Positions 55,631 through 64,000 of a stretch of 64,000 nucleotides of DNA are shown piece by piece. Below the pieces are notes generated by a model that was given only the letters and a program-made list of their open reading frames with translations, was not told the DNA's origin and did no database searches. This DNA is from Enterobacter cloacae subsp. cloacae ATCC 13047 (GTDB taxonomy: Bacteria > Pseudomonadota > Gammaproteobacteria > Enterobacterales > Enterobacteriaceae), in the NCBI RefSeq assembly GCF_000025565.1, contig NC_014121.1, positions 4,612,216 to 4,676,215 of the forward strand, given 5' to 3'. Position numbers and translations under genes: made by a program. Position 1 is the first letter of the stretch; every line of letters starts with the position of its first letter.

Positions 55631-55829
55631 AATTCTGTCCTTTCTTAAATGTTTGACAGCACACCACCGGTGTGCTGACGATTTAACCCGACCTTCTTCG
55701 CATCCTCGCGACTAATGACAACCAACACCCCCATGGGTGAAGCCTCTCATTAGCCGCGCGAACCTCTGCAAGGAAGATCATTTATAGCAACAATACAATA
55801 GTTTCCAGTGAATTGCTGCGGTCCGGTTG
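55631..55829. other. pnp leader and rpsO-pnp intergenic region
   Basis: About 200 bp between pnp and the rpsO terminator, including the pnp leader. In E. coli this segment holds the RNase III-processed hairpin and, on the opposite strand, the sRNA SraG/PsrO. I see stem-forming GC-rich segments near 55660-55720 but cannot confirm either from sequence alone. Confidence 0.4.
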
Positions 55830-55857
55830 AAAAAAGGGGCCATCAGGCCCCCTTTTC
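55830..55857 (-). terminator. Terminator of rpsO
   Basis: Stem GGGGGCC/GGCCCC followed leftward by TTTTTT, 15 bp after the rpsO stop. In E. coli partial read-through feeds pnp. Confidence 0.85.
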
Positions 55858-55872
55858 TGAAACTCGCAAGAC

Positions 55873-56220
<348 letters not shown>

Positions 56221-56298
56221 TTAAACAATTTGCCGGACGTTAAGCCGCGATATTCTACTCGCCTCACCGGTTTACCGCAAGGTGAGCTGATATCGCCG

Positions 56299-57249
56299 TC
56301 AGCCTTCGACCGGGTATTCCACCACCAGACGGCGGGGCGCAACGCGTCCTTCACCGTCCATTTCACCCATGCCGATAAACTTACCGTCATCCCCTTCGGT
56401 CACGCGTACCAGGCCTTCCAGCGGTGCATTCGTGGTCCGAACCGGGTTTCCGTTCTTAAAGTAAACGGACGATGTTAAAGGAAGATTAACAACCGGGAAG
56501 TCGGCCGCCGGGCTATCCATCGGCATCAGCAGCGGGTCAAGCAAATCTGCCGCGGCAACACCCTGCGCTTGCGCCTGTTCAACCAGAGCGTGCAGATGCT
56601 CAAGGGTCACCATCCGCTCAACCGGATATTTACTGACGGCCAGGCGACGCAGGTAGATAACATGCGCACCGCAACCCAGCTTCTCGCCCAGGTCGTCGAT
56701 AATGGTGCGAATATAGGTACCTTTCGAACAGTGCACTTCCAGCTCCAGTTCGTCACCCTCGTGGCGAATAAAGAGCAGTTCATACACGGTGATCGGGCGG
56801 GCTTCACGCGGCACTTCAATACCCTGGCGCGCATATTCGTAGAGCTTTTTACCCTGATATTTCAGTGCAGAATACATCGACGGCACCTGCAGCGTATCGC
56901 CACGGAAGCTCTCCAGCGCCGCATCCAGTTGCTCTGCGCTAAACGTCACAGGACGCTCTTCCACCACCTGACCATCGGCATCGGAGGTGTCCGTGCGCTG
57001 GCCCAGCCTGGCGATAACGCGATAACGCTTATCGGAATCCAGCAGGTACTGAGAAAACTTTGTTGCCTCCCCCAGGCAGATGGGCAGCATGCCCGTCGCC
57101 AGGGGGTCCAGCGCGCCTGTATGGCCCGCACGGTTGGCATTATAAATACGCTTCACTTTTTGCAGCACGTCGTTGCTGGATGCGCCCTGGGGTTTATCAA
57201 GCAGCAGCACACCATGCACGTCGCGGCCACGACGACGAGGACGACTCAT
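56299..57249 (-). CDS. truB: tRNA pseudouridine-55 synthase
   Basis: A 316-residue pseudouridine synthase acting on U55 of tRNA (E. coli 314). The catalytic aspartate lies in [17 protein letters not shown] (near residue 48). The N-terminal [20 protein letters not shown] and the C-terminal PUA-like domain are present. Its start shares one base with the rbfA stop, so translation is coupled. Confidence 0.97.
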   Translation of the reverse strand: MSRPRRRGRDVHGVLLLDKPQGASSNDVLQKVKRIYNANRAGHTGALDPLATGMLPICLGEATKFSQYLLDSDKRYRVIARLGQRTDTSDADGQVVEERPVTFSAEQLDAALESFRGDTLQVPSMYSALKYQGKKLYEYARQGIEVPREARPITVYELLFIRHEGDELELEVHCSKGTYIRTIIDDLGEKLGCGAHVIYLRRLAVSKYPVERMVTLEHLHALVEQAQAQGVAAADLLDPLLMPMDSPAADFPVVNLPLTSSVYFKNGNPVRTTNAPLEGLVRVTEGDDGKFIGMGEMDGEGRVAPRRLVVEYPVEG

Positions 57250-57653
57250 CAGTCCTCCTTGCTGTCGTCCGCCGGGTTAACACGACGTTCGTCGTCATGT
57301 TTCACCACGCTGGTCACCAGGTTGGACATACGCATACCTTCGACCAGGGAGTTGTCGTAGAAGAAGGTCAGCTCAGGCACGATACGCAGGCGCATCGCTT
57401 TGCCGAGCAGAGAGCGGATGAAACCAGAGGCTTCCTGCAACGCTTTAATGCCATTTTTCACTGCTGCTTCGTCCTGATCGTTCAGGAACGTCACGAACAC
57501 TTTGGCATACGCGAGGTCACGGGACATTTCCACGCCGGACACGGTGGTCATCATGCCCACACGCGGATCTTTAATTTCGCGTTGCAGAATGAGCGCGATC
57601 TCTTTCTGCATTTCCTGCGCTACGCGCTGCGGGCGACCAAATTCTTTCGCCAT
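57249..57653 (-). CDS. rbfA: Ribosome-binding factor A
   Basis: A 134-residue KH-fold protein that matures the 30S subunit and is needed in the cold. ATG 57653 gives the conserved [16 protein letters not shown] start; an ATG six codons upstream is less likely. It overlaps truB by one base and follows a hairpin located after infB. Confidence 0.97.
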   Translation of the reverse strand: MAKEFGRPQRVAQEMQKEIALILQREIKDPRVGMMTTVSGVEMSRDLAYAKVFVTFLNDQDEAAVKNGIKALQEASGFIRSLLGKAMRLRIVPELTFFYDNSLVEGMRMSNLVTSVVKHDDERRVNPADDSKED

Positions 57654-57669
57654 AATAAATTCTCCAGAC

Positions 57670-57697
57670 AAAAAAGGGGCTAAAGCCCCTTTTTAAA
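57670..57697 (-). terminator. Terminator-like hairpin between infB and rbfA
   Basis: Stem AAAAAGGGGC/GCCCCTTTTT ends in T-run in both directions and lies 17-44 bp upstream of rbfA, inside an otherwise continuous operon. It may attenuate transcription into rbfA-truB or act as a processing site. Confidence 0.75.
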
Positions 57698-57755
57698 ATT
57701 ATTGCCGGGTGGCACGAGGCGATCCCGGCCGACATATGGACCTATCCCAACAGGA

Positions 57756-60446
57756 TTAGTCGATGCTGCGTTGGATCTCGATGATTTCGAACACTTCGAT
57801 CATATCGCCAACGCGAACGTCGTTGTAGTTCTTCACGCCGATACCACATTCCATGCCGTTACGGACTTCGTTAACGTCATCTTTGAAGCGGCGCAGGGAT
57901 TCCAGCTCGCCTTCGTAGATAACCACGTTGTCACGCAGTACGCGGATTGGGTTGTGACGCTTGATGGTACCTTCGGTAACCATACAGCCCGCGATCGCAC
58001 CGAATTTCGGCGATTTGAACACATCGCGCACTTCAGCCAGACCGATGATCTGCTGTTTCAGCTCTGGAGACAGCATACCGCTCATCGCTGCTTTCACTTC
58101 GTCGATCAGGTTATAGATGACGGAGTAGTAACGCAGATCCAGGCTTTCTGCTTCGATCACGCGGCGAGCAGACGCATCAGCACGCACGTTGAAGCCAACC
58201 AGAATGGCGTTAGAGGCAGCCGCCAGGGTTGCGTCGGTTTCGGTGATACCACCTACGCCAGAACCGATGATCTTCACTTTAACTTCGTCAGTAGACAGTT
58301 TCAGCAAGGAGTCGGAAATCGCTTCCACAGAACCCTGAACGTCAGCTTTCAGTACGACGTTCACTTCGTGAACTTCGCCTTCAGCCATGTTCGCGAACAT
58401 GTTCTCGAGTTTAGATTTCTGCTGACGAGCCAGTTTAACTTCACGGAATTTGCCCTGACGGTACAGTGCAACTTCACGCGCTTTCTTCTCGTCACGCACA
58501 ACGGTCACTTCGTCACCGGCAGCCGGCACACCGGACAGACCGAGGATTTCCACTGGAATGGACGGACCTGCTTCCAGCACTTCCTGACCCAGTTCGTTAC
58601 GCATCGCACGAACACGACCGTATTCGAAACCACACAGGACGATATCGCCTTTATGCAGTGTACCTTCGCGAACCAGAACGGTAGCCACCGGGCCACGGCC
58701 TTTATCCAGGAAGGATTCGATAACCGCGCCGCTCGCCATACCGTTACGGATCGCTTTCAGCTCCAGAACTTCAGCCTGCAGCAGGATCGCGTCCAGCAGC
58801 TCGTCGATACCAGTACCTGCTTTCGCAGACACGTGTACAAACTGGCTTTCACCGCCCCACTCTTCTGGCAGGATGCCGTACTGGGACAGTTCGTTTTTAA
58901 CACGATCTGGATCCGCTTCTGGCTTATCGATCTTGTTCACTGCAACCACAACCGGCACACCCGCCGCTTTCGCGTGCTGGATAGCTTCGATGGTCTGTGG
59001 CATCACGCCATCGTCTGCAGCAACAACCAGAACAACGATATCTGTCGCCTGAGCACCACGAGCACGCATTGAGGTAAACGCGGCGTGGCCTGGGGTATCC
59101 AGGAAGGTGATCATACCGTTGTCGGTTTCTACGTGATATGCACCGATGTGCTGGGTAATACCACCCGCTTCACCGGAAGCCACTTTCGTAGAACGAATGT
59201 AGTCGAGCAGAGAGGTTTTACCGTGGTCAACGTGACCCATGATGGTCACAACTGGCGCACGCGGTTCTGCCGCAGCACCGGTATCACGGTCGCTCATTAC
59301 TGCTTCTTCCAGCTCGTTTTCACGACGCAGGATAACTTTGTGGCCCATCTCTTCGGCAACCAGCTGTGCGGTTTCCTGGTCGATCACCTGGTTGATGGTC
59401 GCCATTGCGCCCAGTTTCATCATCGCTTTGATGACCTGAGAGCCTTTAACCGCCATTTTGTTCGCCAGATCGCCAACGGTGATGGTTTCGCCGATCACAA
59501 CGTCACGGTTAACGGCCTGAGCTGGCTTCTGGAAGCCCTGCTGCAGGGAAGAACCTTTACGCTGTTTGCCGCCTTTACCGCCACGCACGGCTGCACGCGC
59601 TTCTTCACGGTCAGCTTTAGACTCGGCGTGTTTGTTGCCTTTTTTCGCCGGACGCGCTGCTTTCGCATTGCGACCACGGCCACGGCCGCCTTCTACTTCA
59701 CGGTCGTTATCATCTTCAGCCTGACGCGCGTGCTGAGAAGTGGTCACGTGATAGTCGCTGGTATCTTCAGACTGCTCAGCGGTATCAATACCGTTCTTCT
59801 CGTTTTCTTCTGCCATACGGCGCGCTTCTTCAGCCACACGACGCGCTTCTTCTTCAAGCTTGCGGCGTGCTTCTTCTTCGGCTTTACGCTTCAGTTCGGC
59901 AGCTTCATTTTCACGACGGGCTTTTTCAGCCTGGGCGGTTTTGGTCATTTCGTCTGTCTGTTGATTGCTCACTTTGTCTTTTTCCGCAGCTTCACGCTTC
60001 ACTTTTTCACTTGCGTCGCGTTTCGCTTTTTCTGCGGCCTCACGTTCAGCTTTTAATTCTGCCTCACGTTTGGCAGTTGCTTCTGCCTCACGCTGAGCTT
60101 GTTCTTCCGCTTCACGCTGTGCCTGCTCTTCCGCGGCAAGGCGCTCTGCCTCTTGCGGATCACGTTTTACAAAGGTGCGCGTCTTGCGGACTTCAATTTG
60201 TACCGATTTACTTTTGCCACCGGTACCTGGAATATTCAACGTGCTGCGCGTTTTGCGCTGCAGCGTCAGCTTGTCAGGCGCAGAGCCGTGTTCACGGTTG
60301 AGGTGCGCTAACAAGGTTTGTTTTTCGTTTGCCGTCACTGAGTCATCAGCGGTCTTCGGGATCCCTGCATCAGCAAATTGCTGTACCAGGCGGTCCACGG
60401 AGGTCTGAATCTCAGCAGCCAGCGATTTTACAGTTACATCAGTCAT
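57756..60446 (-). CDS. infB: Translation initiation factor IF-2
   Basis: An 896-residue GTPase that brings initiator tRNA to the 30S subunit (E. coli 890). It has two IF2_N-type segments, a long charged Ala/Glu/Lys/Arg region (about 95-290) with a repeated EEQAQREA unit, and the G domain with [20 protein letters not shown] and [10 protein letters not shown]. Domains II-IV follow. Internal starts giving shorter IF-2 forms are known in E. coli; none was assigned here. It lies 24 bp downstream of nusA. Confidence 0.98.
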   Translation of the reverse strand: MTDVTVKSLAAEIQTSVDRLVQQFADAGIPKTADDSVTANEKQTLLAHLNREHGSAPDKLTLQRKTRSTLNIPGTGGKSKSVQIEVRKTRTFVKRDPQEAERLAAEEQAQREAEEQAQREAEATAKREAELKAEREAAEKAKRDASEKVKREAAEKDKVSNQQTDEMTKTAQAEKARRENEAAELKRKAEEEARRKLEEEARRVAEEARRMAEENEKNGIDTAEQSEDTSDYHVTTSQHARQAEDDNDREVEGGRGRGRNAKAARPAKKGNKHAESKADREEARAAVRGGKGGKQRKGSSLQQGFQKPAQAVNRDVVIGETITVGDLANKMAVKGSQVIKAMMKLGAMATINQVIDQETAQLVAEEMGHKVILRRENELEEAVMSDRDTGAAAEPRAPVVTIMGHVDHGKTSLLDYIRSTKVASGEAGGITQHIGAYHVETDNGMITFLDTPGHAAFTSMRARGAQATDIVVLVVAADDGVMPQTIEAIQHAKAAGVPVVVAVNKIDKPEADPDRVKNELSQYGILPEEWGGESQFVHVSAKAGTGIDELLDAILLQAEVLELKAIRNGMASGAVIESFLDKGRGPVATVLVREGTLHKGDIVLCGFEYGRVRAMRNELGQEVLEAGPSIPVEILGLSGVPAAGDEVTVVRDEKKAREVALYRQGKFREVKLARQQKSKLENMFANMAEGEVHEVNVVLKADVQGSVEAISDSLLKLSTDEVKVKIIGSGVGGITETDATLAAASNAILVGFNVRADASARRVIEAESLDLRYYSVIYNLIDEVKAAMSGMLSPELKQQIIGLAEVRDVFKSPKFGAIAGCMVTEGTIKRHNPIRVLRDNVVIYEGELESLRRFKDDVNEVRNGMECGIGVKNYNDVRVGDMIEVFEIIEIQRSID

Positions 60447-60470
60447 GCTGTTCCTTCCTGCTACAGTTTA

Positions 60471-61973
60471 TTACGCTTCGTCGCCGAACCAGCAAATATT
60501 ACGTGCGGCCATGATGAGTTCGCCGGCTTTCTCGTCGGTTAAACCTTCGATATCAGCCAGGTCATCAACGCCTTGCTCAGCGAGATCTTCCAGCGTACAA
60601 ACACCACGGGCAGCCAGCTTGAACGCAATCGCACGATCAAGACCTTCCAGATTCAGCAGGTCATCAGCCGGCTTTTTATCGCCAAGGCTTTCTTCCTGAG
60701 CCAGTGCCAGGGTGGTCAGTGCGTTTTTAGCGCGTTCACGCAGGGCTTCAACGGTTGGTTCATCCAGACCGTCAATTTCCAGCAGCTCTTTCATTGGCAC
60801 ATAGGCCAGTTCTTCCAGCGTAGAGAAACCTTCTTCTACCAGAACCGTGGCGAACTCTTCGTCAATGTCCAGGTATTTCGTGAAGGTATCGATCGCCGCA
60901 TGGGCTTCAGCCTGATGCTTGGCCTGCAGGTCATCAACGGTCATCACGTTGAGTTCCCAGCCGCTCAGCTGTGACGCCAAGCGTACGTTCTGACCGTTAC
61001 GGCCGATTGCCTGCGCCAGGTTACCCGCTTCAACAGCGATATCCATGGTGTGTTTGTCTTCGTCAACAACGATAGACGCCACATCCGCCGGAGCCATTGC
61101 GTTGATCACGAACTGCGCCGGGTTGTCATCCCACAGAACGATATCGATACGTTCGCCGCCCAGCTCGGTAGAGACCGCCTGAACACGCGCACCACGCATA
61201 CCGACGCAAGCACCGACCGGGTCGATACGCTTGTCGTTTGTTTTCACCGCAATTTTCGCACGGGAGCCCGGATCGCGAGCCGCCGCTTTAATTTCGATAA
61301 CTTCTTCGCCGATTTCCGGCACTTCGATACGGAACAGTTCAACCAGCATTTCTGGTTTAGAACGGGTCACGAACAGCTGTGCACCACGCGCTTCAGGGCG
61401 AACGGCATACAGCACACCACGGATACGGTCGCCAGGGCGGAAGTTTTCACGCGGCAGCATGTCTTCACGGAGAATCACAGCTTCAGCGTTGCCCGGCATC
61501 CCTTCGGATTTGATCTCCAGAGAGATGTTGTCGCGGTTCACTTTCTTCACCACGCCAGTGATGATTTCGCCTTCCTGATCGCGGAACTGATCGACAACCA
61601 GCGCACGCTCGGCTTCGCGAACTTTCTGCACGATAACCTGTTTTGCGGTCTGGGTGGTGATACGGTCGAAGGTCACAGATTCAATCTGATCTTCAACATA
61701 GTCACCAACGTTCAGGCTTTCGTCTTCAAAACGCGCTGCTTCCAGGGTGATCTCTTTAGTTGGCTGGGTCACTTCTTCAACGATTACCCAACGACGGAAT
61801 GTATCGAAGTCACCGCTTTTACGATCGATTTCTACGCGAACATCGATCTCTTGTTCGTATTTTTTCTTGGTTGCTGTAGCCAGTGCACTTTCCAGCGCTT
61901 CGAAAATCTTTTCACGCGGCAGTGATTTCTCGTTGGAGACGGCTTCAACAACAGCCAAAATTTCTTTGTTCAT
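60471..61973 (-). CDS. nusA: Transcription elongation/antitermination factor NusA
   Basis: A 500-residue protein (E. coli 495). The N-terminal RNA polymerase-binding domain is followed by an S1 domain (about 130-200), two KH domains (about 205-345, with [20 protein letters not shown] and [18 protein letters not shown]) and two acidic repeats (AR1 and AR2, about 365-495). It lies downstream of rimP and upstream of infB in the classical operon and is likely to act on the terminators between metY and rimP. Confidence 0.98.
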   Translation of the reverse strand: MNKEILAVVEAVSNEKSLPREKIFEALESALATATKKKYEQEIDVRVEIDRKSGDFDTFRRWVIVEEVTQPTKEITLEAARFEDESLNVGDYVEDQIESVTFDRITTQTAKQVIVQKVREAERALVVDQFRDQEGEIITGVVKKVNRDNISLEIKSEGMPGNAEAVILREDMLPRENFRPGDRIRGVLYAVRPEARGAQLFVTRSKPEMLVELFRIEVPEIGEEVIEIKAAARDPGSRAKIAVKTNDKRIDPVGACVGMRGARVQAVSTELGGERIDIVLWDDNPAQFVINAMAPADVASIVVDEDKHTMDIAVEAGNLAQAIGRNGQNVRLASQLSGWELNVMTVDDLQAKHQAEAHAAIDTFTKYLDIDEEFATVLVEEGFSTLEELAYVPMKELLEIDGLDEPTVEALRERAKNALTTLALAQEESLGDKKPADDLLNLEGLDRAIAFKLAARGVCTLEDLAEQGVDDLADIEGLTDEKAGELIMAARNICWFGDEA

Positions 61974-62001
61974 CGCGGGCTTTTCACCTCAATCCAGACT
62001 G

Positions 62002-62454
62002 TTAAAAGTGGGGAACCAGGTTCGCCTTCTGGATATTACTCAGCGCGAACACTTCATCTTTGCCTTCGACTGTTACCGTGATCATTTCACCATCAACGGC
62101 TTTGATAATTCCCTGCCATTTACGGCGGTTCTGTACGGCCATACGCAGAACGAGAGCCACTTCTTCACCGGTAAAGCGCACATAGTGCTCGGCCGTGAAC
62201 ATCGGGCGATCGAGGCCAGGTGAGGAAACTTCCAGGTTGTACGCAACGGTAATTGGGTCTTCAACATCAAGAACCGCACTCACCTGGTGGCTAACATCAG
62301 CACAATCATCAACATTGATGCCATCTTCACTATCAATATAGATGCGCAGCGTCGATGTGCGGCCGCGAACGAATTCGATGCCGACCAGTTCGTAGCCCAG
62401 TGCTTCGACCGGTGCAGTAATCATCTCTGTTAATTTTTGCTCTAATGTGGACAA
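62002..62454 (-). CDS. rimP: Ribosome maturation factor RimP
   Basis: A 150-residue 30S maturation factor that helps S12 incorporation. The start is unusual: candidates are TTG 62454, GTG 62460 and TTG 62466, all in frame. TTG 62454 gives the E. coli length and the start (M)[11 protein letters not shown], preceded by a GGGGGTGGG ribosome binding site. A terminator-like hairpin lies only about 20 bp before it. Confidence 0.95.
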   Translation of the reverse strand: MSTLEQKLTEMITAPVEALGYELVGIEFVRGRTSTLRIYIDSEDGINVDDCADVSHQVSAVLDVEDPITVAYNLEVSSPGLDRPMFTAEHYVRFTGEEVALVLRMAVQNRRKWQGIIKAVDGEMITVTVEGKDEVFALSNIQKANLVPHF

Positions 62455-62471
62455 GCCCACCCCCAAGACAT

Positions 62472-62491
62472 AAAAAAAGGGCGTAAAGCCC
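62472..62491 (-). terminator. Terminator-like hairpin just upstream of rimP
   Basis: Leftward GGGCTTTACGCCC followed by seven T. The T-run ends about 18 bp before the rimP start, so this would stop read-through from metY right before the operon. Confidence 0.75.
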
Positions 62492-62512
62492 AGTTATTCT
62501 GTAGTCAGATAA

Positions 62513-62541
62513 CAAAAAACCCCGATAAATCGGGGCTTTAG
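62513..62541 (-). terminator. Terminator after metY
   Basis: Leftward stem AAAGCCCCGAT/ATCGGGG followed by six T. First of two tandem terminators between metY and rimP. Confidence 0.85.
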
Positions 62542-62661
62542 ATAACTGAACCCTATAGCCACAACTGTGGCCTGGAGCACTCTCCGAAAGAATTTTTTCA
62601 AATCCAGCTACGAAGGCTCTGAGTCTTCACAGTATATTTGAAAAATGACTTTATGGGAAAG

Positions 62662-62738
<77 letters not shown>

Positions 62739-62753
62739 CCTGAAACGTGGCAA

Positions 62754-62782
62754 ATTCTACGCGTTTTGGACAGAATTTGCAA
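62754..62782 (-). promoter_or_regulatory. Sigma-70 promoter of metY
   Basis: Leftward -35 TTGCAA (62782-62777), a 17-bp spacer and -10 TAGAAT (62759-62754), starting transcription about 8 bp before the mature tRNA 5' end. Confidence 0.6.
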
Positions 62783-62958
62783 ATAATGCTGGGATTTGGT
62801 ACCGAAGACGGGACGTAAAACCGGCGTTTAGTATATTGATAGTGAGCCCCATCTGTCAACTCAGTTTCCGCCAGGGCATACGGAGGGAAATTTTTACAAA
62901 AAACGCACGAGTCTCTTCCGGTCATCGACAAAAGATGATTAAATGAATACTCACTTAT

Positions 62959-62976
62959 TTTGCATAAACATGCATC
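62959..62976. promoter_or_regulatory. Putative ARG box (ArgR operator)
   Basis: TTTGCATAAACATGCATC fits the ARG box pattern TGAATwwwwATTCA with two mismatches and lies 49 bp before argG. A weaker half-match (TGAAT) lies at 62944-62948. Confidence 0.45.
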
Positions 62977-62997
62977 GAGAGCGAAAGCGGTCTCTAA

Positions 62998-64000
<1,003 letters not shown>

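Noticed and set aside
53483..55648. A 721-codon open frame antisense to pnp
   Set aside because: It mirrors pnp almost exactly. Strong codon bias in pnp removes stops on the other strand; the product is rich in His, Gln and Phe and resembles no protein.
57702..60056. Long plus-strand frames antisense to infB
   Set aside because: Same shadow effect of a highly expressed, codon-biased gene; no ribosome binding sites or domains.

Overview
The window is a continuous stretch of enterobacterial chromosome. Gene order closely follows the Escherichia coli segment from uxaCA/exuT to argG, but the protein sequences differ enough, and enough E. coli genes are missing, to suggest an Enterobacter, Lelliottia or Leclercia-type member of Enterobacteriaceae (inferred from synteny and protein recall; no search was run). 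I see no prophage, insertion sequence, integrase or CRISPR array. Both ends cut genes: uxaA at the left and argG at the right.

Layout. 1-5073 is hexuronate catabolism: uxaA (partial), uxaC, exuT, exuR, with two GntR/FadR-type operators and a CRP-like site. 5417-10181 holds envelope and stress genes: yqjA-mzrA, yqjC-yqjD-yqjE-yqjK, yqjF, yqjG, yhaH. 10223-14648 holds the LysR regulator yhaJ, the pirin-like yhaK, and cyuA-cyuP for cysteine. 14920-21838 is the anaerobic threonine/serine operon tdcABCDE, with no tdcF or tdcG after it. 22514-22893 is the RNase P RNA gene rnpB. 22953-26559 is a short galactarate cluster, garL-garR divergent from garD, without garP or garK. 26620-36898 is the N-acetylgalactosamine cluster: agaR divergent from kbaZ-agaVWEFA, then agaS-kbaY, ending in a gene for a secreted glycoside hydrolase. 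36952-50280 is conserved housekeeping: rsmI, lpoA, yraN, diaA, dolP, yraQ, yraR, yhbO, yhbP, yhbQ, yhbS, ubiT, ubiUV, yhbW, mtr. 50422-62738 is the RNA metabolism and translation block: deaD, yrbN, nlpI, pnp, rpsO, truB, rbfA, infB, nusA, rimP and the initiator tRNA gene metY. argG follows divergently.

How the genes work together. Several modules funnel host- or plant-derived sugars and amino acids into central metabolism: hexuronates (uxa/exu), galactarate (gar), GalNAc (aga), threonine and serine (tdc), cysteine (cyu). The most distinctive part is the end of the aga operon. In the slot where E. coli has agaBCD, agaI and the yraHIJK fimbrial genes, there is a 629-residue protein with a signal peptide and GH36-like active-site motifs, overlapping the kbaY stop codon. 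This suggests a complete release-import-catabolism pathway for alpha-linked GalNAc (mucin or blood-group glycans). Other differences from E. coli are losses (tdcFG, garP, garK, agaBCD/I, yhaL, yraHIJK) and an LpoA with an expanded Ala/Pro/Gln linker. Small or easily missed items are yrbN (26 codons, overlapping the deaD start), tandem terminators between metY and rimP, AgaR operator arrays, a TrpR operator at mtr, and a 52-bp inverted repeat between garD and agaR.
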